Notes: generated by a model from the letters alone, not told the origin. DNA of 64,000 nt from Azadirachta indica (GCA_022749755.1 CM040440.1:17595269-17659268), one strand, 5' to 3'; positions 11,637 through 23,940 are shown, counted from the stretch's first letter. A program made the numbers and translations.

Positions 11637-14566
11637 AATCCAAATCAAATAAAGTGAAAAACGAAAATAAAGTGAAACTTTTGAAGCGATACACGTATAT
11701 ATATATCTGAGAACAACAGCTTACAGAATCTTTCATTTCCATTTTTCTATCGTACAAATTGGCTGCTACGTTATTTGTTTGACTCAAAAACGGATACACT
11801 TCTGAACAGCGCCGTCTTTAATTTCAGACATCTCACCTCTTTACCATTGTCGGCTTCTTTTGGTGGAGAAGTAGAGAATGAATTTTCAGGCTTGTTTCGG
11901 TTAAAATGAAGAAGGTGAAGAAACAGTATTGTTCTTGCTTTTCTATCCTACTGAAAAGACATCAACGCCCTCCTATTTTTAACTTGCATGGGTTGCCTGG
12001 ACAATTTTTCGCCATTTTAAATATTGGAGTTATTAAAATTGGGTCGGTCCATTATAGGGGTACAGTATATACTGTACAAAAAAAAAAAAAAAGTTGGTAA
12101 TGGTGGGTTTGGTGGTACAACTGGCCAACCCACTAATAATTGGTTCATTTCCAAACAAAGCCTTGCTGTACTGGAGATGCAAGGAGATGCAAGGTCCTCT
12201 CCTCTCTTCTCTTATGGACTAATAAAAGCAATAATTTCTCGCTTTTTGTTACGATATTTTTGCCTCTCAATTCATCGTTACACTGATAGAAACTTCCATT
12301 ATCCAAACTTTTTTATTTTAATCGTTTAGCTACCCGTATAAATCTTGAAACAGATAGGCTTCACTATTGGTGCTCTTCTCGAAGTGGGTGTTCTTTTTTT
12401 TTTTTTTTTAAAATTTTTTAGCCATTGATTGTGAGATGCGTTGGCAAAACAATGACGGCTATGCCTTTTTATTTAAGCCAGAAACGATTCTATTGAACCT
12501 TCTGTTATGGCTACCCTAGCGACAACTGCATTGTAATGCTTCTAAATGTTACTTACCTATTGCTACCCCTGAATTTCTTTAAATTAACCTTGTGATTCTC
12601 TATAAAGCATACGGTATTGGGTTAGTCTCTGTCTGGCTACACTTTCAAAGCCTTTAATTTGCTGCAACGATATAGTGAGATGACAGAAATATTACGTGAA
12701 AATTGTTGCTTGCAAGCTTAAATTTGTCTTTTTCCTTTGACATATTTATATAAGCAATGACTATTAGCAGTTGCATGGCAGTTGCAGACTTCTTAGGCTT
12801 CCACGAAAACTACATTAGTGTTGATGTGATTGTTGCAGTTGCAAAGCCAAACGGTTTTTGTCAAATTGTAATTCTTTTCATAAATCATATGTCGTAACAT
12901 AAAGCCTAAAGGTTACCATTTGACATATACAGTCTATCAATCAAATTGTTGAAGGGATTCTAAAACAGCCGTTGTATGATATACACGTTCATTCGGCCAA
13001 TGCTAAACTTATGATTTGGTATTGTATTGCTTTATTCTTTTCAGGTTAACAATAAGCTTCAGCTTCCGATACTACTAGTGCGTTATACTAAAATGTCTTG
13101 AGCGAATTTTATAGGTTGGGTTTTTCTTGTGGGTTCCATCAGTTGTAACAATTAGCTACTTCGTAGGGTTTCCAAGTTCGTCTCCATCAGGGCAATGTCG
13201 CATGTGCTGTGCATATATTTTATATTTCAAAAAGCTTTTAGAATTATTTATATTTAAAAAAATATTGTACTAATTTGTACTTTATTTTGAATTTTAAGTT
13301 GTGTAAGATTCACTAATGAGTCAGCGAGTGGGTGATATGGGATCCCTGATTCTGAATAAGATCCTATTCTTCATTTCTTGTAAATATCCCTCTGATTCTT
13401 TCTCTACCTAACAGAAGAAAAAAGTTTGGTCTTTTCCTTGCTTTGTTTTTGATAAATAAATTAACACGAATACAGCATTCGAACAGATGATCGCGTTAAT
13501 ATTATATCTTAAAAAATATAATATTGTACTACTAATAATATATCTTAAAAATACTGTTATAGTAAAATAAGTATTCATGAAATAATCACTTATTATGCTT
13601 ACTTGTATCCTTTGAATATATAATATAAATAAAACTCTGAATTTATTTTAACACCCACTTATTAGTTATTAGTGTTAACAATCTAATAAATTGACGTGAT
13701 AAAATGAATTTGGAATTAGATTTAATAGTGGACTTATTTCCAATTTAGAAGCCGCTTTTTTTGTTTTTTTTTTTTTTTTGGTTGAGAGAGGCTCTAGACT
13801 TAATTCTACCTATACTAGGGGGCCCTGGCACAAAGAGACTAATGGGCTGGACTCACTTGTCAGTTGCAGTAGTCTGAGATTTTTTAAGACAAGTCGTGCC
13901 ACAAGCCCGCAACCTGTTATCAGTGTGACAAGTCATCATGAATATCGTAACAGGCATCGCTCTCTATTTCTATTGTAACAAACCATTCCACTCTTCCACT
14001 CGTTTCTCTCTGATTCATTTTTTCATAGTACTGAAATTTATAAAAAAAAAAAAAAAAAAATTTGTCCTTTGATTGTCTCTTTGGTTCGTATCTGGGTAAA
14101 TAATTACATTATAGTTTTAGAAAATATAAAACAGTGAGAACGAAGATGAATAAAGCATCTGTAATGAAATCCAAAGATCATCTGCATAAAATAATATGAA
14201 TAAAACGAAATATGGGCAGGCAACTTTGCATGGTAGACGGACGGAGGAGATAAATCGAATGGTAAACGAGGAATTGGTGAAAATTTGAAGAATCATAGTT
14301 TTATATAAATAGAAACTTTTATAGAATTTTAAATTACTCTTTTTGAAACGATATCAACAAGAACAAAAATGGAAAATTCAGTGTAGTCATAAATTTGCCT
14401 CGTAAATAAGAATCATTGTTAAGTAATGGAAAGGTCCATATGTATAATTAAATTGTAACCTGCTTTCCATCTAGCCGCCTGCCTGTGATCATAAACCCTA
14501 ACTGAGAAAGAAAGAAATAGAGAAACCCTCCCTCAGGCAGAAGAAAGCCTAATTTGATCCATATTC
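11637..14566. other. Intergenic region between gene B and DUF1517 (unit 2)
   Basis: Near-identical to 3201-6124 with small indels, for example an extra GGAC near 14242 and a short deletion near 13231. No further gene seen. Confidence 0.6.
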
Positions 14567-16654
14567 ATGACAACCTCTTCAATAGTTCAATCAAATCTAC
14601 TGTTATTCTCAAAGCAGGGGCATAGATTTCATGGCAAGCTTTGGTGTCTCAAATCGGAAAATTTTGGGGCAGTCTCAAAATTGGGTGGCGCTGCGAAATC
14701 GACTTCAATTTCAACAAGAAGCAGAAGCAGAAGCAGAATCGAAACCGCTATCTCAACCATGGGGAAATTCATAAACTCAAGTTCAAAAGAGAAATATTCT
14801 TTTGAAAAAACTGTTATCACGCAGAACGTCTTAAAAATCCTGAGGATTCCAGGGATGGTATTGCTGTTGTCTCTTTTGTTGGTGATGGCGTGCGGTACTA
14901 ATTCGGCATTGGCTCGTTCCGGTGGGGTGATGGGTGGACATTCCTTCAGATCATCTTCATCCAAGTCCCGCAGCAGTCGAAGTAAATCGTTGTCCAAAGC
15001 AGATGGTGATGATGTGGATGAACATGAAACTGCTCGTCTCTGCTTTTTTGTTTTTACATTATTTTTTGCCCCGGTGCATGTCTATCTCTCCCTTTCTTTG
15101 TTACATACCAGCATTATCAAGCTCCAGGTACGTTTTCTTGCTCGCCAGCCATATCATATACATATATATGTATATATACTGAACACAACTCTTGTATGGT
15201 TATGTTTGCACCATTTTGTTAGACCAGTTGCAAATTGTGTGTCTTTTCATCACTCGCATTCTGCAGATTAAGACTGGTTTAGAGTTTTTCTAGCATTTTT
15301 CAGTTGTGAATTTTTCGTTCTAGGTGGGTTTGTTAGTGAAAGGAGGAAGTCTTCAAAATGATCTTAATCAAATTGCAAAAACTACTGATACGTCCAAGAA
15401 ATGTGGGTGGAGAAACATATTGAGGGGTAAGTATGTTTATAAAAATATATAGATATATATCTATATATATATATATATTCCTTGTTATTGTTGGACTTAT
15501 TGCCCTCCATGGTTTTAATTTCTCAAACATATGGTCTCTCAATCTTTAGATTGATCTCACTTTTGATTGAGATGTTTGGAAATTTGTGAAAATATCCCTT
15601 AGCTTGCTATATATATCGTGGTATAAAAAATTAAAAATTCACGTGCATTATTTATTCTTTTGCCCTTTGAATGCAGGGACAATAAACTGCTTGTCTACAC
15701 ATTCCAGTCGTTGGATCTCCGGTTACTCCCATGTCAGTTAAACTATATATATATTTTTGTCTTAAATTTTAGTTTACCTACTTGATGCCTTCACCATAAT
15801 ATTATTGCTACTGAAAACATTTGTTTATAACATTTACCGTGTACCCTTTTTGAATATTTGCTCTGCTTCTACTCGATCAATAATGCATGTCTACCAATCA
15901 AATTATGGGATCATGGAACCTTTTGTTCTTGGAGTTTTCATTTTTAGCTCGGTACACTGTATCCTTAAGGATGCTTTTGTCAAATCTATTTATATAGCCT
16001 TCTCTTGCTTCTGCGTTTGGTTTCAATTGTGAGATATTTAATTTTTATGACGTTGCAGATGGACGTTTTACTCGATTGTGATGATGATCCAGAGGGACGT
16101 TTCAAGCAACTTTCAGACGAAGAACGGAAAAAAATTTGATGAAGAGACGCTTGTTAATTTAAACAACACGGAAAAAGGAACGATGACTAGCCAAGAAGTT
16201 GATGATCAACCCAGAAAAACATATATGGTGGTAAGTTTATGGTTTGCGAGGCGGTCACTTATTGATTACTGGGAACTTGACTTCATAGTCTTACTTCAGG
16301 ATCTTCTTGTTTTTAACCCCGGGCTTAAATTTATTTATTTTCAGGTGACAGTTTTGGTGGCTGCAAAAGGATGGTACAAAGTTCCCACCATTACCGGCAA
16401 GGGAGCTATAGAAAAGATCTTGTTGGAGTTGAAGTACATATGTAAACTTGATGATCGAATACAAGTATCATACCTCTCAATCTTTGCTTTCTAGTACTTG
16501 TAGGTTCTATAAATTAACGTTATACATCATTAATTTGTTGTTGGTTTTTATGCAGGGACTACTTGTACTATGGACGCCACAGAGAAAAGACGAGGTCTTG
16601 CTACTCGAGGATCTTCAAAGAGATTATCCTCTTCTAAAGCCTTTTAACGCATAG
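14567..16654 (+). pseudogene. DUF1517 copy 2, frameshifted in exon 4
   Basis: Exons correspond one to one with copy 1: 14567-15127, 15324-15426, 15677-15732, 16059-16230, 16345-16464, 16556-16654. Exon 4 is 172 nt instead of 171 because the A-run after GAACGG is seven A (16128-16134) where copy 1 has six. This changes the frame just before FDEETLVN, so the conserved C-terminal third would not be translated. Splice sites and all other exons are unchanged. A one-base homopolymer indel can be a sequencing error, so the call depends on read support. Confidence 0.7.
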
Positions 16655-17043
16655 AAATTTTGTTTTGTCGTGTATCTTATTGAATATGAAATACAAACCA
16701 TTTGAAAGTCCATGAAAACCATGTCGAATATTCATTTTAGTTTATTTATAAAAGTCTAACTACTCGATCTCTGCAACCTTTTAGCAAGTTATTTAGAATA
16801 GCAGTTTTATTATTAGTCATTTTGAAGGGGAATTCTTGGCAAATTCCTATTTCCTGTTAGTGTTTCCATGAAGTTGCTTACAAACAAATTGCATTCAAAT
16901 TAATCATAAGCCATGGTTGACGGTTTGTTCCCTTATTAATAACCAAAAGACATAACCAAAAAAGAGAGCATCAAAAACAGAGCAAAAACAGAGCCTCTTT
17001 TTAATTTCTTCTAAGCACCAGTCCAATCCATCATAACAGCTCT

Positions 17044-17842
17044 TTAAACAAGTTTTTCCTCATCCGAACTCAATAAAAGACCGAGGCCAATACATACAAT
17101 CAGAATCCAAAACCCAAGAGCCACTGTAGAAGTACAACAAAAACTAAGTACTGCATCTTCATCATTCATTTTCATGCTCTTCGGCACCATTCTCAGCCTC
17201 CTCCTTACCCTTTTTTTCCTTCCGAAGTGGTTTCAACATAGGAAGAAGATTTGGGAACTACGGAATTCCAAAACTTAATAATCAACTCAAGCGTGCCATT
17301 CAAATTGCTACCCCCTTCCAAAATCCACCCATATTCTTCTGTCCACGCCTTAAGAAAAGCTAAAGTCAGAAACATCTTTGATGAAGTGTTCTTACCTTCA
17401 GGCATGCAAGAGCAACGAAATCCAGATGACTTTGGCGTGGGAGATGGATTGAGAAACCTTAAAACGGGAGATTTTTCGAAGACACCCTCAACTACAACAA
17501 CATCATCAGTAGAAGTAATTAGTTAAAATTAATAAGAGTAAAAAGAAACAGAAATCAATCAGTGAACACAAAAACCCAAAATCAGAGATACCTTTCTTCA
17601 GGCAGCATGGGGTAATCTTCGAATGATTTCTCTGCCTAATCAACTTCCCGTTCAGATCTAGAAGGTGAAGAAAACAAATAAAAGCAAATACATCAGAAAG
17701 GAGAACGTTTGGACTAAATATTAATACAAAAACAAAGTACGCCCTTACCGTTCTTAGTAGTAAACAAGCAAAGTTTTTCATTTGATTTTGAAGCATGAAG
17801 ATGAATGTTCGCAGGTAGAGGAGCAAAGCAGAGAGAAGCCAT
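17044..17842 (-). CDS. Gene A copy 3: small plastid-targeted protein of unknown function
   Basis: Offset of exactly 16878 from the unit 1 copy over the coding part. Exon 1 is 17842-17749, exon 2 17657-17592, and exon 3 from 17491 to a stop at 17205, or with a further spliced hydrophobic exon ending at 17044. Coding sequence is the same as copy 1. Unit 3 lacks its own DUF1517 partner. Confidence 0.45.
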
Positions 17843-19451
17843 AATCCAAATCAAATAAAGTGAAAAACGAAAATAAAGTGAAACTTTTGAAGCGATACAC
17901 ACATATAAATATATCTGAGAACAGCAGCTTACAGAATCTTTCATTTCCTTTTCTCTATCCTACAAATTGGCTGCTACGTTATTTGCTTGACTCAAAAACG
18001 GATACACCTCTGAACAGCGCCGTCTTTAATTTCAGATATCTCACCTTTTTACCATTTTCGGCTTCATTTGATGGAGAAGTAGAGAATGAATTTCAGGCTT
18101 GTTTCGCTTCAAATGAAGAAGATGAAGAAACAGTATTGTTCTTGCTTTTCTATCCTACTGAAAAGACATGACTGCCCTCCTATTCTTAAGTTGCATGGGC
18201 TGCGTGGGCCAATTACGTTTGTGTGTGTAATTTTCAGCCTATTAAAAAAATAAATAAATTTGTATATATTCAGCCTTTTTTAGTGGAGGACACACAGATT
18301 GGGCCTGATTCTTTCTTCTCAAAAGAAGAATAGGAAGTTTAAACTGTTTTCTTTACATTTTAAGTTATGTTGTTAGATTTCGGCCGATTGAAATTATGTC
18401 CAAATTACCCCAATCAGTCTCCTAAGTGCTGTCCAGTTGAAAGTCCACGTGCAGGTTCCGTTGCTGCGCAATTTCGGTTTGCTTTGTTTTGTTTTGGCTG
18501 CCGATTGAGCAATGCTTGTGCTTCAATTAATAATAACGATAAATGGATGCGAATAATTTTGAACTACCTAAATTTTCTACAGATAGCTAGGTTTATTTGT
18601 ACTACTAAAAGTATATTTTTAAAAAACCAGCTGTGCTAAGAGAAACATTCGCGAAACAGTCGCTTACTACTCTACTTATATCTTTTGAATATAATGTAAA
18701 TAAATGGCTGGCTCTAACGATTTATAAGGCTAATTTAACTAAGGTCCTTGGAAATTATTTTTTGTTTTCATTTTTATAATTCTTTCAAACAAACAAGTTT
18801 AGTGTAATTTATATATTATATTAAGAAAAAGGAAATATATTTGAATTGAAGAAAAAAAAAAAAAAAAAAAGAAAAGTGGACCAACTTTTAAACCCGAAAC
18901 TAAGCAAGAAGATGTTAAAGTCTGTGGGTTCCAATTCCACCAGTTTCCTCCTTCAGCAGCTGGATGATTTTAAAACAATGGCAAATGCATGCGCATAGCT
19001 GGTTTTACGCTGGCTAAATTATATATTCGCGCCTATTAATTAAATGAAGATTATTGCCGCTAATAACAGGATAGTGTTATCCACTAGAAATAAGAATAAA
19101 AGGATAATACAATACCATCCACTAAAAGTTTCAATATAATCGTAAAAGCTTAAAATTTAAAAGAGTCCTGCTATGTATTTCCATTGTTAACAAGTTCTCT
19201 TTCCAAAATGGTTTTAATAGAAGCAGACACAGCAAATATGAATCCCAAAACTTAATAGTCATTCATTTTAATAATCAAAAGCAGAGCAAAAATAAGCCCC
19301 AAATTACACATAAGAAGACAGAGCTGCAAAAACAGAGTAAAACCAAGCCCCAAATTACACATAAGAAGACAGAGCTGCAAAAACAGAGTAAAACCAAGCC
19401 CCAGCTCTTTAATTTCTTCTAAGCACCAGTCCAATTCATCGTCTATTTGCT

Positions 19452-20070
19452 TCACTTCCTTAGCTTGTTAATAAAAGCAATAAGACGAAGGATAAAGAAT
19501 CCAAGAGTAAAAAACAAATCGATCACATCATTAGTGTTGTTGAACAATTGCAAAAGCCACATATTTTTAGTTACCCAAGGCTTCGAAAGAAACAGCCAAT
19601 AAAGAAATTTATCAAACCAGTACCGACAGATTGTTGCTATCGCATGAATAACTGACGACTTAGGCGGGGGAGATGGATTCACGACACTTAAAACGGGAGA
19701 TTTTTCGAAGACACCCACGACTAGAACAACGTCATCTGTTGAAGTAATTAGTTAAAAATAATAAGAGAAAAAAGAAATAGAAATCAATCAGGGAACACAA
19801 AAATCAAAATCACAGATACCTTTCTTCAGGCAGCATGGGATAATCTTCGAATGATTTCTTTGCCTAATCAACTTCCCCTTCAGATCTAGATGGTTTAAAA
19901 AACAAATAAAAGCAAATACATCATAAAAGAGAACGTTTGGACTAAATATTAACACAAAAACAAAGTACGCCCTTACTCTTCTTAGTAGTAAACAAGCAAA
20001 GTTTTTCATTTGATTTTGAAGCATGAAGATGAATGTTCGCAGGTAGAGGAGCAAAGCAGAGAGAAGCCAT
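19452..20070 (-). CDS. Gene B copy 3: small plastid-targeted membrane protein of unknown function
   Basis: Intact, 142 aa: exons 20070-19977, 19885-19820, 19720-19452. Five G in the Pro-codon run, as in unit 2, keep the frame. The predicted protein matches copy 2. Only about 385 bp of unit sequence remains upstream before the array border at 20455, so this copy has lost most of the upstream region the other copies have and may be expressed differently. Confidence 0.55.
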
Positions 20071-20455
20071 AATCCAAATCAAATAAAGTGAAAAACGAAA
20101 ATAAAGTGAAACTTTTGAAGCGATACACGTATATATATATCTGAGAACAACAGCTTACAGAATCTTTCATTTCCATTTTTCTATCGTACAAATTGGCTGC
20201 TACGTTATTTGTTTGACTCAAAAACGGATACACTTCTGAACAGCGCCGTCTTTAATTTCAGACATCTCACCTCTTTACCATTGTCGGCTTCTTTTGGTGG
20301 AGAAGTAGAGAATGAATTTTCAGGCTTGTTTCGGTTAAAATGAAGAAGGTGAAGAAACAGTATTGTTCTTGCTTTTCTATCCTACTGAAAAGACATCAAC
20401 GCCCTCCTATTTTTAACTTGCACGGGTTGCCTGGACAATTTTTCGCCATTTTAAA

Positions 20456-20640
20456 TAAGTAAATTTGTACAATTGGGCCTACTTATTTACATCGGCGTAG
20501 AAGCTCTATGCAATTGCTTCATTTTTATTTTCTAACAAATGTTCTCTAAGATTTTCCGATTGGATAAAACTTTTATTTATTGGCAACGGTGAGCAATGGC
20601 ATAAAATAGTGAATGAAATCCAGTTTTGGCGTTGATTACT
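20456..20640. other. Sequence just right of the array border
   Basis: Not homologous to the array unit. A stretch around 20550-20600 (CCGATTGGATAAA followed by a TTTATTGGC-like block) resembles 21810-21840 inside the insertion further right. No gene seen. Confidence 0.4.
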
Positions 20641-21195
20641 GCTTTGGGTAAGTTTATGGGCTCAAGTTCTTCAATTATTGATTACTAGAAATTTAAGTTA
20701 AGTACTGTAATTTAATTATCCTGAACCTTCAATTTATTTATTTTTAGGTGACAGTTTTGTTGGTAATAAAGGATAGTACAAAATTATGATAAATTTTTGA
20801 TATAATATTAATAAATTGTATATATAATATTAAAAAAAAAAATGAAGGTACAAAATGCCGCCCATTACTGGCCGCGGAGATACTAAGAGGATCTTGTTTG
20901 AGCCCTTAGGGTTCGAATGTCACTTTCCAGAACTGATACAAGTAGCACAATAATTCCCTCCCTCAATCTTGGCTTTCAATTCTTGTAGATTCTATATATA
21001 GTGTTGCATCTGATTTGCTGTTTGTTACTTGAGGAGCTTCAAAGAGATTATCCACTTCTTAAAGACTTTTAAACACGTAGACAGAGACCTTTTGTATATA
21101 TTAATTGATGTATTTGACTGAATGTGAAGTACAAACCATTTGGAAGTTGGTGGCAAATTAATGGCTAATATTCATTTTTAATTTTTTTATTAAAT
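20641..21195 (+). pseudogene. Eroded DUF1517 remnant: intron 4, exons 5 and 6, 3' flank
   Basis: GTAAGTTTATGG at 20648 aligns with the intron 4 donor of the array genes. GTGACAGTTTTGTTGG at 20748 aligns with exon 5. After an AT-rich insertion, the block around 20843-20935 (TACAAAATGCCGCCCATTAC) continues exon 5. GCTTCAAAGAGATTATCCAC at about 21036, up to about 21080, is exon 6 with its 3' flank to 21195. Stops and indels break it throughout, and it is far more diverged than the array copies. It is an old paralogous fragment, not a recent array member. Confidence 0.75.
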
Positions 21196-21202
21196 TTCAG
21201 GT

Positions 21203-22185
21203 AAATATGAAGACACGTGGCAGAAGTAAAATAAACGGCCAAGATTCAATTTTAATAAATTTAAATCAATTAAAAACTTTAATTTGCCCAAAAGCACTGA
21301 TCATTCCGCCTCCGACCACCGCCAAATTTTTTTCCACAACTACATCGCCAACGCCTGTGACTCCTCCATTCTCACCTCATCCACCCCCTTCAACGCGACG
21401 CAGACATCAACCTCTCCCTTCCTGGTTGTGCATTTAATGTCATCACCCCTCTTTTACATCATCTTCCATCGCCGTAAAAAATCCTATAATGCTTATTTTC
21501 ACCTTCCAAAAATCCGAGTTCTCCAAAAAGAATCACCACAACATTTACAGCAGTTCTTCCCTGGACCAGAGGCTCGTCTTGTAATATTTCCATGAGTAAG
21601 ATGAATCTCTCAAAGCCAAAGCTTCAGCTTTTGTTATCTAATCAATGGCTTTAGATCTCACTGACTTGTGATTGTGATTGTGATTGTTAAAAATAAAAAA
21701 TTTTTCATGGTTGTGATTATGGTAAACTGAGTTACATTGAGGAATAGAGTAGATGCTTGTAATGGCAATTAACAGTGGTCAGATTCTGCAACCCATGCAC
21801 AAGATCCGGCCGATTGGATAAATTTTACATTCATTGGCGGCGGTGGAAAACTTGCAAAATGGAGAGGTATGAGAGGATTTAAAGGGCGTGAATGGAGAAG
21901 GGTGGCAATTAACCAAAAAAAAATGTGCTGTATCAATTCCATTTTCATTGTTGTGGTTGTGCTAAATTGATCTGCATTCAGGACAGAGGACATGCTTTTA
22001 AGGGCGATCAACAGCGATGGTCACGGTGGTAATTAACAGTGATTTTGAAAGAGTTAATAAATTTTAACTTTAATTACAATAATTATTTGACTCTATTTAT
22101 TAAAATTTAATCTTAGCGGTTGATTTTTATTTTCGTCAGACGTGTCGTCTGAAACCCAAAGATACAGAAGACCAGAGGAGGATCC
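21203..22185. mobile_element. Inserted element with inverted ends and a captured peroxidase fragment
   Basis: The insertion splits an old short tandem duplication. Long imperfect inverted ends are visible: 21212 onward (GACACGTGGCAGAAG...AAGATTCAATTTTAATAAAT) against the reverse complement of 22146 downward (GACACGTCTGACG...AAGATTAAATTTTAATAAAT). This is MULE-like architecture, though no clear 9-bp target duplication was found. Inside, 21307-21450 reads in successive frames as PPTTA, FFHNYIANACDSSILTS and DADINLSLPGCAFNVIT, matching the distal-His/Ca-site region of a class III peroxidase (usual RLFFHDCF...GCDAS...RDADINLSLPGDAFDV). The catalytic His remains but the frame is broken. A Pack-MULE is the best interpretation. 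Confidence 0.6.
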
Positions 22186-22255
22186 TGGTCCCTTGGTCAT
22201 TTATGCAACTTTAATTTACTATGCTGTCCTCAAAGTGAGCCGCCTTTGTTCCTTG

Positions 22256-22420
22256 AGGGCTTCAAAGAGATTATTCACTTCTTAAGACTTTTAAAACACA
22301 TAGACAGACACCTTCTCTGTATATTAATTGATGTATTTGACTGAATGCGAACTACAAACCATTTGGAAGTTCGTGGCAAATTAATGGCCCATATTCATTT
22401 TTAACTTATTAAATTCTAGG
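22256..22420 (+). pseudogene. Second eroded DUF1517 exon 6 fragment
   Basis: Contains GGCTTCAAAGAGATTATTCA and a 3' flank (TGTATTTGACTGAATG, ACAAACCATTTGGAAGTT) that matches 21031-21195 closely. Both match the end of the array DUF1517 gene more distantly. A flanking block (CATTTA.GCAACTTTAATTTACTA) also occurs twice, at about 22198 and 22429, so this was a short tandem duplication before the insertion arrived. Confidence 0.7.
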
Positions 22421-22957
22421 TGCTTGATCATTTAGGCAACTTTAATTTACTAGGTTTTTCTGGACGCAAGCCGCCGTTGTTGAAACTTGACGGCCGGGGA
22501 CAATTAGCCTTCCACCTTTACAGATTAGTTAACGCAGTTATATTCAACTGATGATGCACTAGTAGTCTAGTAGTGGTGTACTACCTTCCTGGATAGAAAG
22601 CCCAACGCTCGGCCTGTTAAAACAAATTAATTATTAGTTTTTTAATTTCCGCCATTATTGATAATACTTCCTACCAAACAAATGCGTCACCTCTCGCCGG
22701 CTGAATCTTCTCTTCCTGTCAGTCATAAAATATTATATTACCTATTTGATTGAGTCATCTCAACATTGACATGTAGCATCGATGCACTACTCTTTGGCTA
22801 AGTTTTGTTTGAACTCTCCTTTAAATGCATAACTGATCTGCCAGAATTGTTACTAAGACTCTTGGAACACCAAAATTGAAATATTGTTCTCATACTCCGT
22901 CGTTCATAATCTTAATTAAAACAGTACATTATTAATTGCATGATTGGTGTCTGACAA
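22421..22957. other. Intergenic, 3' side of the SDR gene
   Basis: Second copy of the flanking block at about 22425-22490, then non-coding sequence that includes the likely 3' UTR of the SDR gene. No gene seen. Confidence 0.5.
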
Positions 22958-23846
22958 TTAAATTTTGATCGTCGACAAAATACTGGTAACAACACTAACC
23001 CCTCCGTCAACCACCAAATTATGACCACTTACATACGCTGATTCGTCCGAAGCAAGAAAAAGAGCAACCCCTGCAACATGATTAGTCTGCAATACAATTC
23101 CTTTTAAGTTGGCTATCTTCTCATTCATAGCATCAATGGCTTTTGGATCAACACAGCCCGCACCAGTTGACATAGGCGTGGCAAGTCCAAAAGGAGAAAC
23201 GCAATTGACCCGAATCCCATGCTTCCCAAACTCATATGCAGCAGAATGAACAAGACCTAATAGACCATGTTTGGACATAGTATATGAATGAGGTCCACTG
23301 CCACCTATGGTTGATGCAACACTTCCGGTGCAAATAATTGAACCGCGTATTTTATTAGCCACCATAGCTCGAGCTGCATGCTTGACGACTATTGCTGAAC
23401 CTCGCAGATTTACTGCTATGGTTTTGTCGAACTGGTTCATATCCATGTCTAGGATACTTCCCAACGGACCGATAATTCCAGCGTTACTATACATGATATC
23501 GAGTTTTCCATATTTCTCTATGGCATAGGCCACTGTTTCTTCAACCTGCTTTTCATTTGTGACATCACAGTGCCGATAACTAGCTTTTTCAGGGCCTATT
23601 GCAGCAACAACTTGGTTTCCCAATTCATCTTGAATATCAGCAATGACGACGAAGGCGCCGTGTTCAGCAAAAAGCTTTGCAGCCGCCTCGCCGATGCCAC
23701 TGGCTGCTCCAGTGATAATAGCAACCTTACCCTCTAACCTGAACAAACAATGCAACGGAAGTTCGTAATTAGTTTCGGTGAAATAGACAGGGATTAAATT
23801 GTGAGAGAGAAATGAGAGAGAGGTTTTCTTACCTTAGTTTAGACAT
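22958..23846 (-). CDS. Short-chain dehydrogenase/reductase (SDR110C-like, secondary metabolism type)
   Basis: Two exons: 23846-23833 (ATG TCT AAA CTA AG) and 23738-22958; 264 aa, usual length for classical SDRs. The small first exon restores the normal MSKLRLEGKVAIITG start; the in-frame ATG at 23755 lies in the intron. Rossmann motif TGAASGIG at residues 14-21. An Asp at about 39 after VVIA favours NAD(H). NAG is at about 90-92, catalytic Ser at about 144, and Tyr-Lys in YTMSK at about 157/161. Closest to plant isopiperitenol, xanthoxin or momilactone A synthase-like dehydrogenases, which oxidise alcohols on terpenoid or phenolic substrates in the cytosol. The substrate cannot be told from sequence. 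Confidence 0.9.
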
Positions 23847-23940
23847 GGACACTACTTCTGTAATTGGGGCCTGTGGATGGATCAAAACAAAGCACTAGCG
23901 GAATTAAATTGTGTGTGAACGTTTAGCCCGCTGATCCTGC

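Larger units (their letters stand above)
8433..16878. repeat. Tandem array unit 2 (8.45 kb)
   Basis: Second complete copy. Differences from unit 1 are a few single-base changes plus small indels, mostly in homopolymers or short repeats: an extra ATC near 8712, a changed A-rich stretch near 9230, a longer A-run near 10411, and 4 fewer G at 11231-11235. Gene A and gene B read through here. The DUF1517 copy has a one-base insertion in exon 4. Confidence 0.97.
16879..20455. repeat. Tandem array unit 3, truncated
   Basis: Third copy, near-identical to units 1 and 2 up to about 20455 (unit position 3577), after which similarity stops abruptly. It contains intact gene A and gene B copies but neither the intergenic region nor the DUF1517 gene that should follow. 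This is the right-hand border of the array. Confidence 0.95.

Noticed and set aside
23307..23528. 73-aa plus-strand ORF
   Set aside because: Antisense shadow of the SDR coding exon.
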